Assembly (NCBI GenBank): GCA_900315075.1
Contig: OMXV01000010.1
Location: 1 to 64,000 of the forward strand
DNA length: 64,000 nucleotides
DNA from: an uncultured Prevotellaceae bacterium
Lineage (GTDB): Bacteria > Bacteroidota > Bacteroidia > Bacteroidales > Bacteroidaceae
Direction: 5' to 3'
Within the stretch, counting starts at the first letter, position 1. Every line of letters starts with the position of its first letter. The position numbers and the translations under genes are program-made. Below, piece by piece: positions 51,847 to 60,363 of the stretch. Below the pieces are notes generated by a model. It searched no databases and had not been told where the DNA came from. It worked only from the letters and a program-made list of their open reading frames with translations.

Positions 51847-52392
51847 CTATTCTTTTACGACTTGCATAAAACTAAGCTCCAGGGGAGTTTTGCGTCCAAA
51901 AATCTTAACCATGACTTTCAGTTTACGTTTCTCAGTATTGACCTCTTCGATCACTCCAGAGAAACCACTGAATGGACCATCCGTTACCTTTACTGTCTCG
52001 TTGACCTCAAATGGTACGACAACTTCATCGACAATTTCGGTCTCCTCGGCATTACCGAGCATACGGTTGACTTCCGACTGCTTGACAGGTGAAGGATTAT
52101 CAAGCCCACCTAAAAATCCCAGCACATTAGGCATGAAACGCAATGTATGTGCAACATCGCCCTTCATTTCAGCCTCAACGAAAATATAGCCAGGGAGTGA
52201 AACTTTCTCCTTGACCACACGTTTCCCATCGCTACGCTGAGTAGCGTGCTTTTCCATTGGAACCACAATCTGGGAAACATACTGAGACAACTGTGGGTTG
52301 TGCTTAAGTTCAGCCTCAATGTATTCTTTCACCTTGGCCTCTTTACCACTAACGGTCTTGAGCACATACCAATTTCTTCCTGTCTGAGCCAT
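51847..52392 (-). CDS. nusG: Transcription antitermination factor NusG
   Basis: The 181-residue protein has an NGN domain (WYVLKTVSGKEAKVKEYIEA) and a KOW domain (VKVTDGPFSGFSGVIEEVNT). NusG couples transcription and translation through S10. It follows secE by 7 bases. Confidence 0.96.
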   Translation of the reverse strand: MAQTGRNWYVLKTVSGKEAKVKEYIEAELKHNPQLSQYVSQIVVPMEKHATQRSDGKRVVKEKVSLPGYIFVEAEMKGDVAHTLRFMPNVLGFLGGLDNPSPVKQSEVNRMLGNAEETEIVDEVVVPFEVNETVKVTDGPFSGFSGVIEEVNTEKRKLKVMVKIFGRKTPLELSFMQVVKE

Positions 52393-52399
52393 CTTTTAG

Positions 52400-52597
52400 T
52401 TAAGTAAACAATCCGTAAATAAATTGCATACAATTCTTAAACACCACATCCATGAGGAACACCACAATAGCAATGACAAGGGAAGCAGATAAAACAACCA
52501 TTGCTGTGTGGGAAAGTTCCTTCCGGCTGGGCCATGTAGTCTTATGCGCAAGTTCGTCGTAACAATCCTTGCAATAATTAATAAATTTCTTAAACAT
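52400..52597 (-). CDS. secE: Preprotein translocase subunit SecE
   Basis: The 65-residue protein has one membrane helix (VVLSASLVIAIVVFLMDVVF) after the amphipathic DELAHKTTWPSRKELSH motif. It partners SecY. It lies between tRNA-Trp and nusG. Confidence 0.93.
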   Translation of the reverse strand: MFKKFINYCKDCYDELAHKTTWPSRKELSHTAMVVLSASLVIAIVVFLMDVVFKNCMQFIYGLFT

Positions 52598-52614
52598 ATC
52601 TTTTTATCTTTTTG

Positions 52615-52687
52615 CACGGGAAGGAGGACTCGAACCCACGACCCTCGGTTTTGGAGACCGATGCTCTACCAACTGAGCTATTCCCGT
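52615..52687 (-). tRNA. tRNA-Trp (CCA anticodon)
   Basis: The cloverleaf folds with acceptor ACGGGAA/TTCCCGT, loop CTCCAAA in stem CGGT/ACCG and TTCGAGT T-loop. No CCA is encoded. Its first base immediately follows the T run of the tuf terminator. Confidence 0.95.
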
Positions 52688-52719
52688 AAAAAAGTTCCCA
52701 CGCCCACTGACGCGGGAAC
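52688..52719 (-). terminator. Terminator after tuf
   Basis: On the minus strand GTTCCCGCG pairs with CGTGGGAAC (one G-T) around TCAGTGGG, then TTTTTT. It is strong and touches the 5' end of tRNA-Trp. Confidence 0.85.
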
Positions 52720-52741
52720 CCTATTTTCAGTGCGTAAAGGA

Positions 52742-53935
52742 TTAATCCTCGTAAACCTCTGTGATCTGGCCTGAGCCCACTGTACGACCACCCTCACGGA
52801 TAGCGAAGCGGAGACCCTTGTTGAGTGCCACAGCGTAGATAAGCTCGACATTGATCTCAACGTTATCACCAGGCATAACCATTTCAACACCCTCTGGGAG
52901 AGTAATCTCACCGGTGCAGTCCATAGTGCGGAGATAGAACTGAGGACGATACTTGTTGCCGAATGGAGTGTGACGGCCACCCTCTTCCTTCTTCAGCACG
53001 TAGATGGAAGCCTTGAATTTCTTGAAGGGCTTAATCTGACCCGGATGGCAGAGCACCATACCGCGCTTGATTTCCTTCTTGTCGATACCACGGAGCAGCA
53101 GACCAACGTTGTCACCAGCCTGACCCTCGTCGAGGATCTTGCGGAACATCTCAACACCAGTCACCACAGACTTGGCATCCTCACCGAGACCGAGCAGCTC
53201 AACTGCATCACCAACGTGGATCACACCAGTCTCGATACGACCGGTAGCCACTGTACCACGACCTGTGATAGAGAACACGTCCTCAACAGGCATCAGGAAT
53301 GGCTTGTCGGTAGCACGTGGAGGCTCCTGAATCCACTCGTCGCAGACGTTCATCAGTTCAACCACTTTCTCTTCCCACTTAGCAACACCATTGAGTGCGC
53401 CAAGAGCAGAACCACGGATGATTGGGGTGTCATCCTCAAACTCATACTGAGCAAGGATTTCCTGTACTTCCATCTCTACGAGCTCCAGCATTTCCTCGTC
53501 ATCGACCATGTCGCACTTGTTGAGGAATACCACGAGACGTGGAACGTTCACCTGACGAGCGAGCAGCACGTGCTCACGTGTCTGAGGCATAGGACCGTCG
53601 GTAGCGGCCACAACGAGTATAGCACCGTCCATCTGAGCAGCACCAGTAACCATGTTCTTCACATAGTCGGCGTGTCCCGGGCAGTCCACGTGTGCATAGT
53701 GACGTTTCTCAGTCTCATACTCCACGTGTGCGGTGTTGATAGTGATACCACGCTCTTTCTCTTCGGGAGCGTTGTCAATCTGGTCGAAAGACTTAACTTT
53801 GTCCTTGTTAGCCTCAATCCTCTCAGCGAGTACCTTGGTGATAGCGGCGGTAAGGGTGGTCTTGCCATGGTCAACGTGACCAATGGTGCCAATGTTCACG
53901 TGCGGTTTGGTACGCACAAAATTCTCTTTAGCCAT
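52742..53935 (-). CDS. tuf: Elongation factor Tu
   Basis: The 397-residue GTPase has [38 protein letters not shown] and [12 protein letters not shown]. It brings aminoacyl-tRNA to the ribosome. It sits in a tRNA-tuf-tRNA-Trp-secE block; the full length is typical and one copy is seen here. Confidence 0.98.
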   Translation of the reverse strand: MAKENFVRTKPHVNIGTIGHVDHGKTTLTAAITKVLAERIEANKDKVKSFDQIDNAPEEKERGITINTAHVEYETEKRHYAHVDCPGHADYVKNMVTGAAQMDGAILVVAATDGPMPQTREHVLLARQVNVPRLVVFLNKCDMVDDEEMLELVEMEVQEILAQYEFEDDTPIIRGSALGALNGVAKWEEKVVELMNVCDEWIQEPPRATDKPFLMPVEDVFSITGRGTVATGRIETGVIHVGDAVELLGLGEDAKSVVTGVEMFRKILDEGQAGDNVGLLLRGIDKKEIKRGMVLCHPGQIKPFKKFKASIYVLKKEEGGRHTPFGNKYRPQFYLRTMDCTGEITLPEGVEMVMPGDNVEINVELIYAVALNKGLRFAIREGGRTVGSGQITEVYED

Positions 53936-53994
53936 TGCTTAACTTTTTATTTATTAAAATGAATAATCGTAATTTCTGCTTCTAAAAACCAAAG

Positions 53995-54066
<72 letters not shown>

Positions 54067-54071
54067 ATTTG

Positions 54072-54144
54072 AGCGGAAAACGGGACTCAAACCCGCGACC
54101 CCCAGCTTGGAAGGCTAGTGCTCTATCAACTGAGCTATTTCCGC
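54072..54144 (-). tRNA. tRNA-Gly (TCC anticodon)
   Basis: The cloverleaf has acceptor GCGGAAA/TTTCCGC, anticodon loop CTTCCAA and a TTTGAGT T-loop. It is spaced 5 bases from tRNA-Thr (GGT). Confidence 0.93.
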
Positions 54145-54158
54145 AAGAACTCTTTGTG

Positions 54159-54241
54159 TGGGTGCTGATGGATTCGAACCACCGAAGTCGAAAGACAGCA
54201 GATTTACAGTCTGCCCCATTTGGCCACTCTGGAAAACACCC
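54159..54241 (-). tRNA. tRNA-Tyr (GTA anticodon)
   Basis: This 83-base class II tRNA has a long variable arm, acceptor GGGTGTT/AGCACCC, anticodon loop CTGTAAA and T-loop TTCGAAT. Confidence 0.94.
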
Positions 54242-54271
54242 TTGTATTGTCATCTTCCCTGCCCTTTTCTG

Positions 54272-54345
54272 AGCCTCTTGTCGGATTCGAACCAACGACC
54301 CCGAGATTACAAATCACGTGCTCTGGCCAACTGAGCTAAAGAGGC
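54272..54345 (-). tRNA. tRNA-Thr (TGT anticodon)
   Basis: The cloverleaf has acceptor GCCTCTT/AAGAGGC, loop TTTGTAA and T-stem GTTGG/CCGAC. The anticodon stem CGTGA/TCTCG has one T-T mismatch (positions 29 and 41). It is the first gene of the tRNA-tuf unit. Confidence 0.9.
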
Positions 54346-54396
54346 AAAATCCTTGCAGCCGTCACGACAGCTTTTGGACAAGTCGGAAAACGGCTG

Positions 54397-54427
54397 CAAA
54401 GATAGGCATTATTTTTCAACTGACAAA
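54397..54427 (-). promoter_or_regulatory. Promoter of the tRNA-tuf unit
   Basis: TTTG (54424-54427), a 19-base spacer and TATCTTTG (54397-54404), with GCAGCC after it in the start region, as in the ribosomal promoters. Confidence 0.8.
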
Positions 54428-54444
54428 ATTATTTCGATGTTTTT

Positions 54445-54744
54445 TTATCTATTGCGCAGTTTTTCCTTAAATTTGGTGAGTTGCACCTTCATAGAATCGA
54501 CACATTGGTCAACTCCCTCCTCAAAAGAGTCGCATGTTTTCTCCACGAAGAGTTTCTGTCCTGGCACATGTACGGTGATGCTTGTCTCCTTGTTGAGTGC
54601 TGTTGCTGGTTTCACTACTTTGAGTTGCACCTCCACCAACTGTATGTCCTCGAAGGATTTCTGCAACTTCTCAGCTTTCTTCTGAATGAAAGCTTCCAAC
54701 TTTTCTGTAGCGTCGAAATGGATCGACTGAATCTTGATTTCCAT
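54445..54744 (-). CDS. hpf: Ribosome hibernation promoting factor (short form)
   Basis: The 99-residue HPF/YfiA-family protein begins MEIKIQSIHFDATEKLEAFI and binds the 30S in resting cells. The C-terminal dimerisation tail of long HPF is absent. It follows xerC by 24 bases, so both are probably co-transcribed. Confidence 0.88.
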   Translation of the reverse strand: MEIKIQSIHFDATEKLEAFIQKKAEKLQKSFEDIQLVEVQLKVVKPATALNKETSITVHVPGQKLFVEKTCDSFEEGVDQCVDSMKVQLTKFKEKLRNR

Positions 54745-54768
54745 AGTTACCTCCTGTTTTTTTAAAGG

Positions 54769-55650
54769 TTAAGCCCTTGGATGGGCGTTTTTATATACTT
54801 TTCTCAACTGCTCGAAAGTGGTATGTGTATAAATCTCTGTCGTTGACAGGCTTTCATGCCCGAGCAGTTTTTTCACGCTTTCTATTTCAGCCTCATGGTT
54901 GAGCATCGCTGTGGCGAAAGTATGGCGGAGCACATGTGGTGTGCGCTTTTTAATGGTCGAAACCCTTGCCACGTTTTTACTCACCTCATAGCGCACTTGG
55001 TTGCGATTCATCCTCTCGCCACGCTTGGTGACAAACAGGGCGTTGTCACGACGTGTCACCTCCTCGTCTCTTCGCTCTATATATTCGCGGAGCGTATCAT
55101 AAAGCTCTTGTCCGAAGGGGATAACACGTTGTTTGCGGCGTTTTCCTGTAACGCGTATTTCCCGCCGTTCAAAATCGACCGCATCATCATCGAGACTGAT
55201 CAATTCGGCCAGTCGTATGCCAGTGGTGTAGAAAACTAATAATATAGTACGCGCGCGCACGTGTTCATATATATTATTCCAGAGAGCAGGTTCGAGAAGT
55301 TCGTCCATCTCTCGTTCCTTAAGGAACTGTGGCAGTGGTTTTCTCTTCTTGGGACCTTTCACGGCATGTGCCGGGTTGTGGTCCACAAGACCATTGGCAA
55401 GGGCGAAACGATAAAAGGAACGCAAAGCGCTCAACCTTCTATTGACGGTTGTGGCAGTGTGTCCTTTATCCATCATACTCTCCATCCATGCCCGGACGAT
55501 GTCGGAGTCGATATTCTCCCACGAGAGCTGACTGTCCAATTGTTTGTAGAACGCCTCGAATTCCTCGAGGTCATTGCCGTAGCTTTGCACCGTGAGCTCG
55601 GAGTAGTTACGCTCATTCTGCAAATAGCTCAGAAAATTCTTCACTGTCAT
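54769..55650 (-). CDS. xerC: Tyrosine recombinase XerC-like
   Basis: The 293-residue recombinase has an N-terminal SAM-like domain and a catalytic domain. The motifs TTGIRLAELISLDD (Arg I), RTPHVLRHTFATAM (His-x-x-Arg), LGHESLSTTEIYTH (His and the catalytic Tyr) are all intact. The lengths and lack of integrative context fit chromosome-dimer resolution at dif, rather than an integron or phage. XerC or XerD is not separable from sequence alone. Confidence 0.88.
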   Translation of the reverse strand: MTVKNFLSYLQNERNYSELTVQSYGNDLEEFEAFYKQLDSQLSWENIDSDIVRAWMESMMDKGHTATTVNRRLSALRSFYRFALANGLVDHNPAHAVKGPKKRKPLPQFLKEREMDELLEPALWNNIYEHVRARTILLVFYTTGIRLAELISLDDDAVDFERREIRVTGKRRKQRVIPFGQELYDTLREYIERRDEEVTRRDNALFVTKRGERMNRNQVRYEVSKNVARVSTIKKRTPHVLRHTFATAMLNHEAEIESVKKLLGHESLSTTEIYTHTTFEQLRKVYKNAHPRA

Positions 55651-55683
55651 CCGCTATGTTAGTTTTCGGAAGCGAATATAGTG

Positions 55684-55717
55684 AAAAAAAATCAATCCAC
55701 CAAATTTTTGGGTGATT
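55684..55717 (-). terminator. Terminator after rpsU
   Basis: On the minus strand AATCACCC pairs with GGTGGATT (one bulge) around AAAAATTT, then a run of eight T. It lies just after the rpsU stop codon. Confidence 0.6.
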
Positions 55718-55719
55718 TT

Positions 55720-55911
55720 TTATTCTTCAGCGTTTCTAAGCTTCTGCACATAGATAGCCTTCTCCATCTTGAGACGCTTCAAAACAGATGGCTTGTTGTA
55801 CTGCTGGCGGGCGCGAAGCTCTTTAATGACACCTGTTTTCTCGAATTTTCTCTTGAATTTCTTCAATGCTCTCTCGATGTTCTCGCCATCTTTTACTGGT
55901 ACAATAATCAT
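55720..55911 (-). CDS. rpsU: 30S ribosomal protein S21
   Basis: The 63-residue protein starts MIIVPVKDGENIERALKKFK. S21 binds near the anti-Shine-Dalgarno region and in Bacteroidetes helps hide it. It is monocistronic, with a consensus promoter and terminator. Confidence 0.95.
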   Translation of the reverse strand: MIIVPVKDGENIERALKKFKRKFEKTGVIKELRARQQYNKPSVLKRLKMEKAIYVQKLRNAEE

Positions 55912-55976
55912 GCTTTTTGTCTTTAATTTTTATAGTTAAACTTCTAATATTTACACCGTTTTTCAAAATGTGGGTG

Positions 55977-56008
55977 CAAAATTACCATTTATTTTTTTAT
56001 GTTCCAAA
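55977..56008 (-). promoter_or_regulatory. Promoter of rpsU
   Basis: TTTG (56005-56008), a 20-base spacer and TAATTTTG (55977-55984). The start region is GCACCC, not the GCAGCC of the ribosomal operons. Confidence 0.8.
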
Positions 56009-56136
56009 TATTTACGGGATTTTTCGCTTAAAAAGATGATTTTTGACTAATCTTTGTGTATTCAGAACTTTGCCCGCAATGAAACTCTATTTCATTTATT
56101 CAACCCACTTTAAAAAGTCGGTATCGACAATCAATG

Positions 56137-56232
56137 TAGGGACATACCCTGTGTATGTCCGCTTTTTTAGATTGTTTGCGAGCACAAGTAATATTTTCGG
56201 ACATACACGGGGTATGTTCCTACGACTAATCA
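56137..56232. repeat. Palindromic GGACATAC repeat, copy 3
   Basis: The element matches 6174-6274: GGACATACCCTGTGTATGTCC, a TTTGCGAGCACAA core, then CGGACATACACGGGGTATG, followed by ACGACTAATCACTT. Its last base is within the TPR-HTH gene 3 stop codon (TGA, 56230-56232). Confidence 0.85.
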
Positions 56233-57960
56233 CTTTTTCAAGTTGTCATTCAGACTGCTGGCCGACTTTGAGCCAAACAGTTTGTAGTTCACCGCCGACT
56301 TTATGTTGGTGATACTCTGCGGCGACTTATCAAACAACAATGCTATTTCACCATTATAGAAATTGAGCCTGCACAGCATACAAAGACGCTTCTCCTCATA
56401 AGTGAGAAGGTCATCCTGCAATATGGAAGCATAGAACTCTGGTAGCTGCTCATGGATAGCCTCTGCCAGTTGCATCCATTCGTCATCAGTAGGCAAATTT
56501 TCCTTGGGATTTCCCATGCCCTTTTTATGCAGTTTCTTGACAATAGGACTATTTTCTAACAATAGCTCCCGTTTATAAATGGAATCGCATTCATACTTTT
56601 GCTTGTAATGATCCACTTCCTCTTGCAATTGCACGATTTCATCATGCATTTCTTCTGCCAGTCTATTCTTATCCTCTTCCAAAAGTGCGAGGTTTCTTTT
56701 TGCCTGCTCCAAATGCTCCTTTTTTTCGAAAAACTCTTTGCTTATTTCTTCCAGTTCCCTCTCTTTCTTTTTTTTGTATCTCCTATATCTCTGGATGACA
56801 AATAATAAGGCAACAAGTCCCATCACAACAGCAAGAATGATACGCCACCTCATTCTCACAGCCTCTATCTCCTTTTGCTCCACCATCCGCTCCATCCGGT
56901 TGTAATTATACATGGAGTGGGCGATAGCCACAGCCTCCGACTGGTCATCTTTCTGAATGCTGTCAAGTGCCTGCTCACTCAGGGCAGCATACTTCATGAC
57001 GGAATCAATATCGCGCCGTGCGCGATAAACGGCATGTAGTCCGTCATAAACATCATAATTCCTATTCACATTGAATTTCAATAGTTTTCTGAAATAATAT
57101 TCCGCAGAGTCCACCTGATGCACACCAAGATGGTACAATCCTCTACTATTATAATAATGTTCCCTCCCCGGTGCTATATTACCATCAGCGTCAAATAGCC
57201 CCGACTCGCCCTCAAAAATCTGCATCATGGCATAGGCGCGTTGGTACTGACCGTCTTGCAGCAGAAGGAGAATTGCGGGAGGATACACTGCCGCAGCACT
57301 CTCCTTCCATCCATTCTCCAAATACAGTTGTCTGGCCTTCTCCATGGTTCTCATCATATTGAGGGTGTCATCCAAACAGTAATAAGGGTTCTCTTGAAAC
57401 TCTATTCCCCGGATGTAGTAATATGTGTCGCTATCCTTCAATGCAAAGTGACTGAATTTCTTCAATGCCTCAATCTCTTCACGATAGAGGTTTTGCCGAT
57501 CAAAAGTGAGTGCAATTTGTCCATATACTACAAAGAGTGTATGGAAGTCGCAGTCAACAGCTGTTGTGTCGGCTGACTCCGCAGCCTTTTGAAACCATTT
57601 CAGTGCCAGTGGTGCCTCCCCCATGTCGCTATATGCACGGCCTAACAAATAATTGGCATGCATCCGCTCATTGGGCGTGCCATGGCGGTCGAAATAGGCC
57701 ACGAGTTCCCGCTGTAGGCTGTCACTTCGGAATATTGTGTCGCATTTGTTTTGCGCTGAAAGTTGCAGCAGTTGCCAGCGCATCCGTGTGTCATTGGGAA
57801 ACTCGTTCCAATACGTTTTCAAGGAGTCGAGCTTCTCTAATGCCATCGACGGATTATCATTTAGCACCGCACGCACACCTTCCAACGCTGTGTCATACTG
57901 GCTACCGTCCGTGCAGGCCAACATCAGCAACAACCATCCAAAACAAATCCATTTCTTCAT
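56230..57960 (-). CDS. TPR-membrane-HTH protein (paralogue 3), likely one-component regulator
   Basis: The 576-residue protein has a lipobox-like start (LLLMLAC, Cys16) and the signature ERMHANYLLGRAYSDMGEAP. A membrane helix of about 20 residues (ILAVVMGLVALLFVIQ, about 373-392), a Lys/Glu coiled coil and a C-terminal GEIALLFDKSPQSITNIKSA follow. The last 25 residues (NYKLFGSKSASSLNDNLKK) match paralogue 1 (NYKLFGEKSAVSF). It is divergent from an orphan signal peptide (58295) and the secreted 58497 gene. The DNA between holds a TACAC pair. Its stop lies against a palindromic repeat. Regulatory function is inferred. Confidence 0.75.
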   Translation of the reverse strand: MKKWICFGWLLLMLACTDGSQYDTALEGVRAVLNDNPSMALEKLDSLKTYWNEFPNDTRMRWQLLQLSAQNKCDTIFRSDSLQRELVAYFDRHGTPNERMHANYLLGRAYSDMGEAPLALKWFQKAAESADTTAVDCDFHTLFVVYGQIALTFDRQNLYREEIEALKKFSHFALKDSDTYYYIRGIEFQENPYYCLDDTLNMMRTMEKARQLYLENGWKESAAAVYPPAILLLLQDGQYQRAYAMMQIFEGESGLFDADGNIAPGREHYYNSRGLYHLGVHQVDSAEYYFRKLLKFNVNRNYDVYDGLHAVYRARRDIDSVMKYAALSEQALDSIQKDDQSEAVAIAHSMYNYNRMERMVEQKEIEAVRMRWRIILAVVMGLVALLFVIQRYRRYKKKKERELEEISKEFFEKKEHLEQAKRNLALLEEDKNRLAEEMHDEIVQLQEEVDHYKQKYECDSIYKRELLLENSPIVKKLHKKGMGNPKENLPTDDEWMQLAEAIHEQLPEFYASILQDDLLTYEEKRLCMLCRLNFYNGEIALLFDKSPQSITNIKSAVNYKLFGSKSASSLNDNLKK

Positions 57961-58197
57961 GTAAAAAAGTAGTTAAAGGGACAAATGCTTTCACCGTGCA
58001 AAACTAACAAAAAAAACACATATTTCACTCATTCAGAACACAAAACCCCAAAAAATGCATAAACATGCAACTCTGAATATTTATGCGCCTACACTTCATT
58101 TTATGATACATTTAACAAAATACAACCGTATTTTTATGAACAAACATCTACGAGATGTTACATATAATGAAATAAACCTGCTCAGGAATTGGCCAAA

Positions 58198-58263
58198 ATG
58201 TAAAATTGTGTAAAATTATAGCCTAAAAAACATGGCAAAAATACCTATTAGACTTTATCTTTG
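58198..58263 (+). promoter_or_regulatory. GTGTA pair and -7 box before the 58295 gene
   Basis: ATGTA (58198) and GTGTA (58208) stand 10 bases apart. A -7 box TATCTTTG (58256-58263) is 45 bases further. A TTTG at the expected -33 (58232) is missing, as often at activator-dependent promoters. The gap between GTGTA and the -33 position is 19 bases, as in the other two modules. Confidence 0.65.
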
Positions 58264-58294
58264 CGGCATCATTAACTTTTAAAACAAATATTTT

Positions 58295-58417
58295 ATGAAG
58301 AACAAGTTATTTTTAGTCCTTTTCTTGCTGATGACTACTTTCAGCATGTCATCTGCTAAAAGCTTTAATGCGCCAGTGGGTGCAATTGTCGATGTAGTGC
58401 ATGGCCAAATTATATGA
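58295..58417 (+). CDS. Orphan signal peptide, 40 residues (truncated secreted protein?)
   Basis: The frame reads MKNKLFLVLFLLMTTFSMSSA, then KSFNAPVGAIVDVVHGQII to TGA. Its place relative to TPR-HTH gene 3 mirrors that of the two DUF3244-like genes, so it is probably a truncated relative, although the sequence is too short to show homology. A short secreted peptide is also possible. Confidence 0.5.
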   Translation: MKNKLFLVLFLLMTTFSMSSAKSFNAPVGAIVDVVHGQII

Positions 58418-58456
58418 TTATTTGAAAAGAATGATGTGTATTTCCTTAAATAGTAT

Positions 58457-58464
58457 TATTTTTG
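58457..58464 (+). promoter_or_regulatory. Candidate -7 box for the 58497 gene
   Basis: TATTTTTG lies 32 bases before the start codon. No TTTG is at the expected -33 position. Confidence 0.45.
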
Positions 58465-58496
58465 CATATAGTTTGACCTAAAGTTATATTATAATT

Positions 58497-59387
58497 ATGA
58501 AGACAACATTATTTTTATTGTTTTTGATGGCCTTTTCTTCTATTCCTGGACAGGCACAAACCTCCCAGATAGAATACCGGCCATTTGCGCAAGATGGTAA
58601 AATCTGGTGGTATCAAGTAGGTGCTATCAAGGAAAATTTCTATAGCAATCGTATTGATGGCGACACGTTGATAGGTGGTAATAGCTGGAAGAAAGTCTAT
58701 AATAATGACGGCAAATATTTTATGAATCCTACTGGGGATGCCGGATTAAGTTATTATTACTACGCCGCCGTACGTGATGTGGACAAGAAAGTCTATGCCA
58801 TTGCCAAGGGTAGCAACAGGCCGCGTCTGCTCTATGACTTCAGCCTTAAAAAGGGTGACATCGTTAAGTGTGGGATGGAAGGAAACAGTTTTAGCTGCCT
58901 TCTTGAAAAAGACGAGCAGCCTGACTCATTATTAGGATTTGAATTTTTAGCATATCTAAAGGTGGAAAGAATCGACACCATCACAGATGGTAATCAGGAG
59001 TATAGGGCATTCATCCTCACACTTCTCGATGCATACCGTCAGCCTATGTGGGACAGCGAAAGGGAAAAATTTGTAATCGGCAACGTCATTTGGATAGAGG
59101 GTGTCGGCTCTTATATAGGGCCTTTTTCTCCCTGGATGCAACTTTCATCACATAATAACGTCTCACGAAGCTGTAGGTTTGATAAAACTTCCATCTTCAT
59201 TTATCCTGAATTTAATGAATATTACGAAGATTGGGAAGATTGGGCGACAGATTCTGACAACTGCAACAACGACATTATTAATATTAATCAGAACGGTTCG
59301 TTCCACAATCTTCAAGGCTTTCGGATGACAAGACCGTCAGATAGGGGCATCTACATCCAGAACGGGAAGAAATTCGTAGCCAAATAA
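58497..59387 (+). CDS. Secreted protein with C-terminal sorting-like tail
   Basis: The 296-residue protein has a signal peptide (about 1-19, MKTTLFLLFLMAFSSIPGQA). The body is of the type seen at 11681 (ISGDTLIGGNSWKKVY-like NRIDGDTLIGGNSWKKVY, residues 52 on). It ends in RGIYIQNGKKFVAK. The C-terminal part (FHNLQGFRMTRPSDRGIYIQ) is a short sorting-type tail. Gene and flanking sequence correspond to the 11681 gene, so they are probably paralogues from a segmental duplication. No enzymatic motif is recognised. Confidence 0.7.
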   Translation: MKTTLFLLFLMAFSSIPGQAQTSQIEYRPFAQDGKIWWYQVGAIKENFYSNRIDGDTLIGGNSWKKVYNNDGKYFMNPTGDAGLSYYYYAAVRDVDKKVYAIAKGSNRPRLLYDFSLKKGDIVKCGMEGNSFSCLLEKDEQPDSLLGFEFLAYLKVERIDTITDGNQEYRAFILTLLDAYRQPMWDSEREKFVIGNVIWIEGVGSYIGPFSPWMQLSSHNNVSRSCRFDKTSIFIYPEFNEYYEDWEDWATDSDNCNNDIININQNGSFHNLQGFRMTRPSDRGIYIQNGKKFVAK

Positions 59388-60040
59388 GACTCATAGGATG
59401 AAATAATTAATTGGTGAAACAGCGTCAGCGGTCGTCGTGAGACGACCGCCGATGCAACTAAATGGGAGTTTAGGAGTGTAGGAGTTTGGGAGTGTGGACA
59501 ATACCATTGCCGCTATCGTAAATACTAAAAATGCATGTTCCTAAGCCTAACAACTATTTGATTCTACGGACTTAAAGGACTCAAAGGACCAAGACACTTA
59601 GTCTGGTTTTGAGGTTATGAGGTCGATCCGCTTGCAGGTTTTGAGGTGAGATATGCATGGCGAACAGTCGATGCCATAGGCATCTGATAGGGGTAGCCAG
59701 CCGTTGAAACGGCTGGCTACCCCTATTAAACCCCTACGGGGTTCCACCGCACACCGCCATTGACATCCACAACCATTGAAATATATTGCTGGTTACCCCT
59801 ATCAAACTCCTAACGGGGTTCCGCTGCTCCACAAAGATCAACAAATACTTAACTGATGGCTATTTGATATTTATACACTTGTGAAACTCAATTCTCTAAT
59901 TCCATCAATTCTTGACAATAATATCTTCGTGATGAGTCGTGACGCTGGCAAGTCACCCGCATTTCTTGAGGGTGATATGCAAAATGGACAAAAAAGGACA
60001 GGAAAAGATGGGGATGAATTGACAGGAAAACACTAATTTT
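59388..60040. other. Intergenic region with duplicated flank and long hairpins
   Basis: 59388-59520 is homologous to 11500-11690, including ATAGGATGAAATAATTA, a CGGTCGTC-GTGA-GACGACCG hairpin and a GGGAGTTTAGGAGTGT-type repeat. At 59690-59723 a perfect 15-bp stem GGGGTAGCCAGCCGT / ACGGCTGGCTACCCC lies before AACCCCTACGGGGTT. A degraded relative lies at 59790-59822. No gene is seen. Confidence 0.7.
59690..59746. repeat. REP-like palindrome
   Basis: A 15-bp perfect stem with a TGAA loop is followed by AAACCCCTACGGGGTT, itself a hairpin. A degraded copy follows at 59787-59822 (GGTTACCCCTATCAAACTCC). The arrangement is like a Bacteroidetes REP element. Confidence 0.7.
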
Positions 60041-60042
60041 GC

Positions 60043-60105
60043 ACAAAATATGCTTCGTCTCAGCAAAACAAGCAAGCTTGATTGCGCTCGATTTGCTGTA
60101 TTTTT
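60043..60105 (+). repeat. Hairpin-promoter element, copy 3
   Basis: TGCTTCGTCTCAGCAAAACAAG and AGCTTGATTGCGCTCGATTTG, followed by CTGTATTTTTGCAC, match in layout the TTTGCACTGTTTTTG core of the 59-330 and 1591-1860 repeats: a CTC-AG, a stem, then TTTGC and a TATTTTTG-like -7 box. The exact sequence differs, so a family of such elements is inferred. Confidence 0.5.
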
Positions 60106-60169
60106 GCACTTTGAACAAGCAAAACTAAAAAAACCAGTCCACAACGTGCGGTCTTTGAAAAATATTTCT

Positions 60170-60363
60170 TACCTTTGTCACGTAGTATGCTACTACACAT
60201 ACGACAAGTCATCGGAGTCATTCCGATGACAGACATAGAGGAGAGCTATTAGACTTCACCAGTCAGAGAATCAGCAAAATTCTACATAACAAGGTGAAAG
60301 GCTGAAGGCTGCTTCTCCCATGGAGTATGTCCGCGTGCCGTTCCCACTGAAGTGGGAAAGGTA
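60170..60363 (+). ncRNA. Candidate structured leader or small RNA
   Basis: A TACCTTTG box (60170-60177) would start a transcript at about 60184. It can fold three stems: GTAGTA-TGC-TACTAC (60182-60196), GTCATCGGA-GTCAT-TCCGATGAC (60208-60230) and TTCCCAC-TGAA-GTGGGAA (60341-60358). The last ends 5 bases before the ATG of a 40-residue membrane peptide. No -33 box was found at 19-21 bases. Confidence 0.45.

Noticed and set aside
52970..53962. 330-residue open frame antisense to tuf
   Set aside because: It is a codon-bias shadow of EF-Tu.
54769..55650. Integrase of a genomic island at the nearby tRNA cluster
   Set aside because: The protein has XerC length and context with hpf, and no att-like direct repeats of tRNA 3' ends were found.
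60170..60363. 6S RNA, tmRNA or SRP RNA
   Set aside because: The stems and the coding continuation do not match those folds as I know them, and no diagnostic motif is seen.
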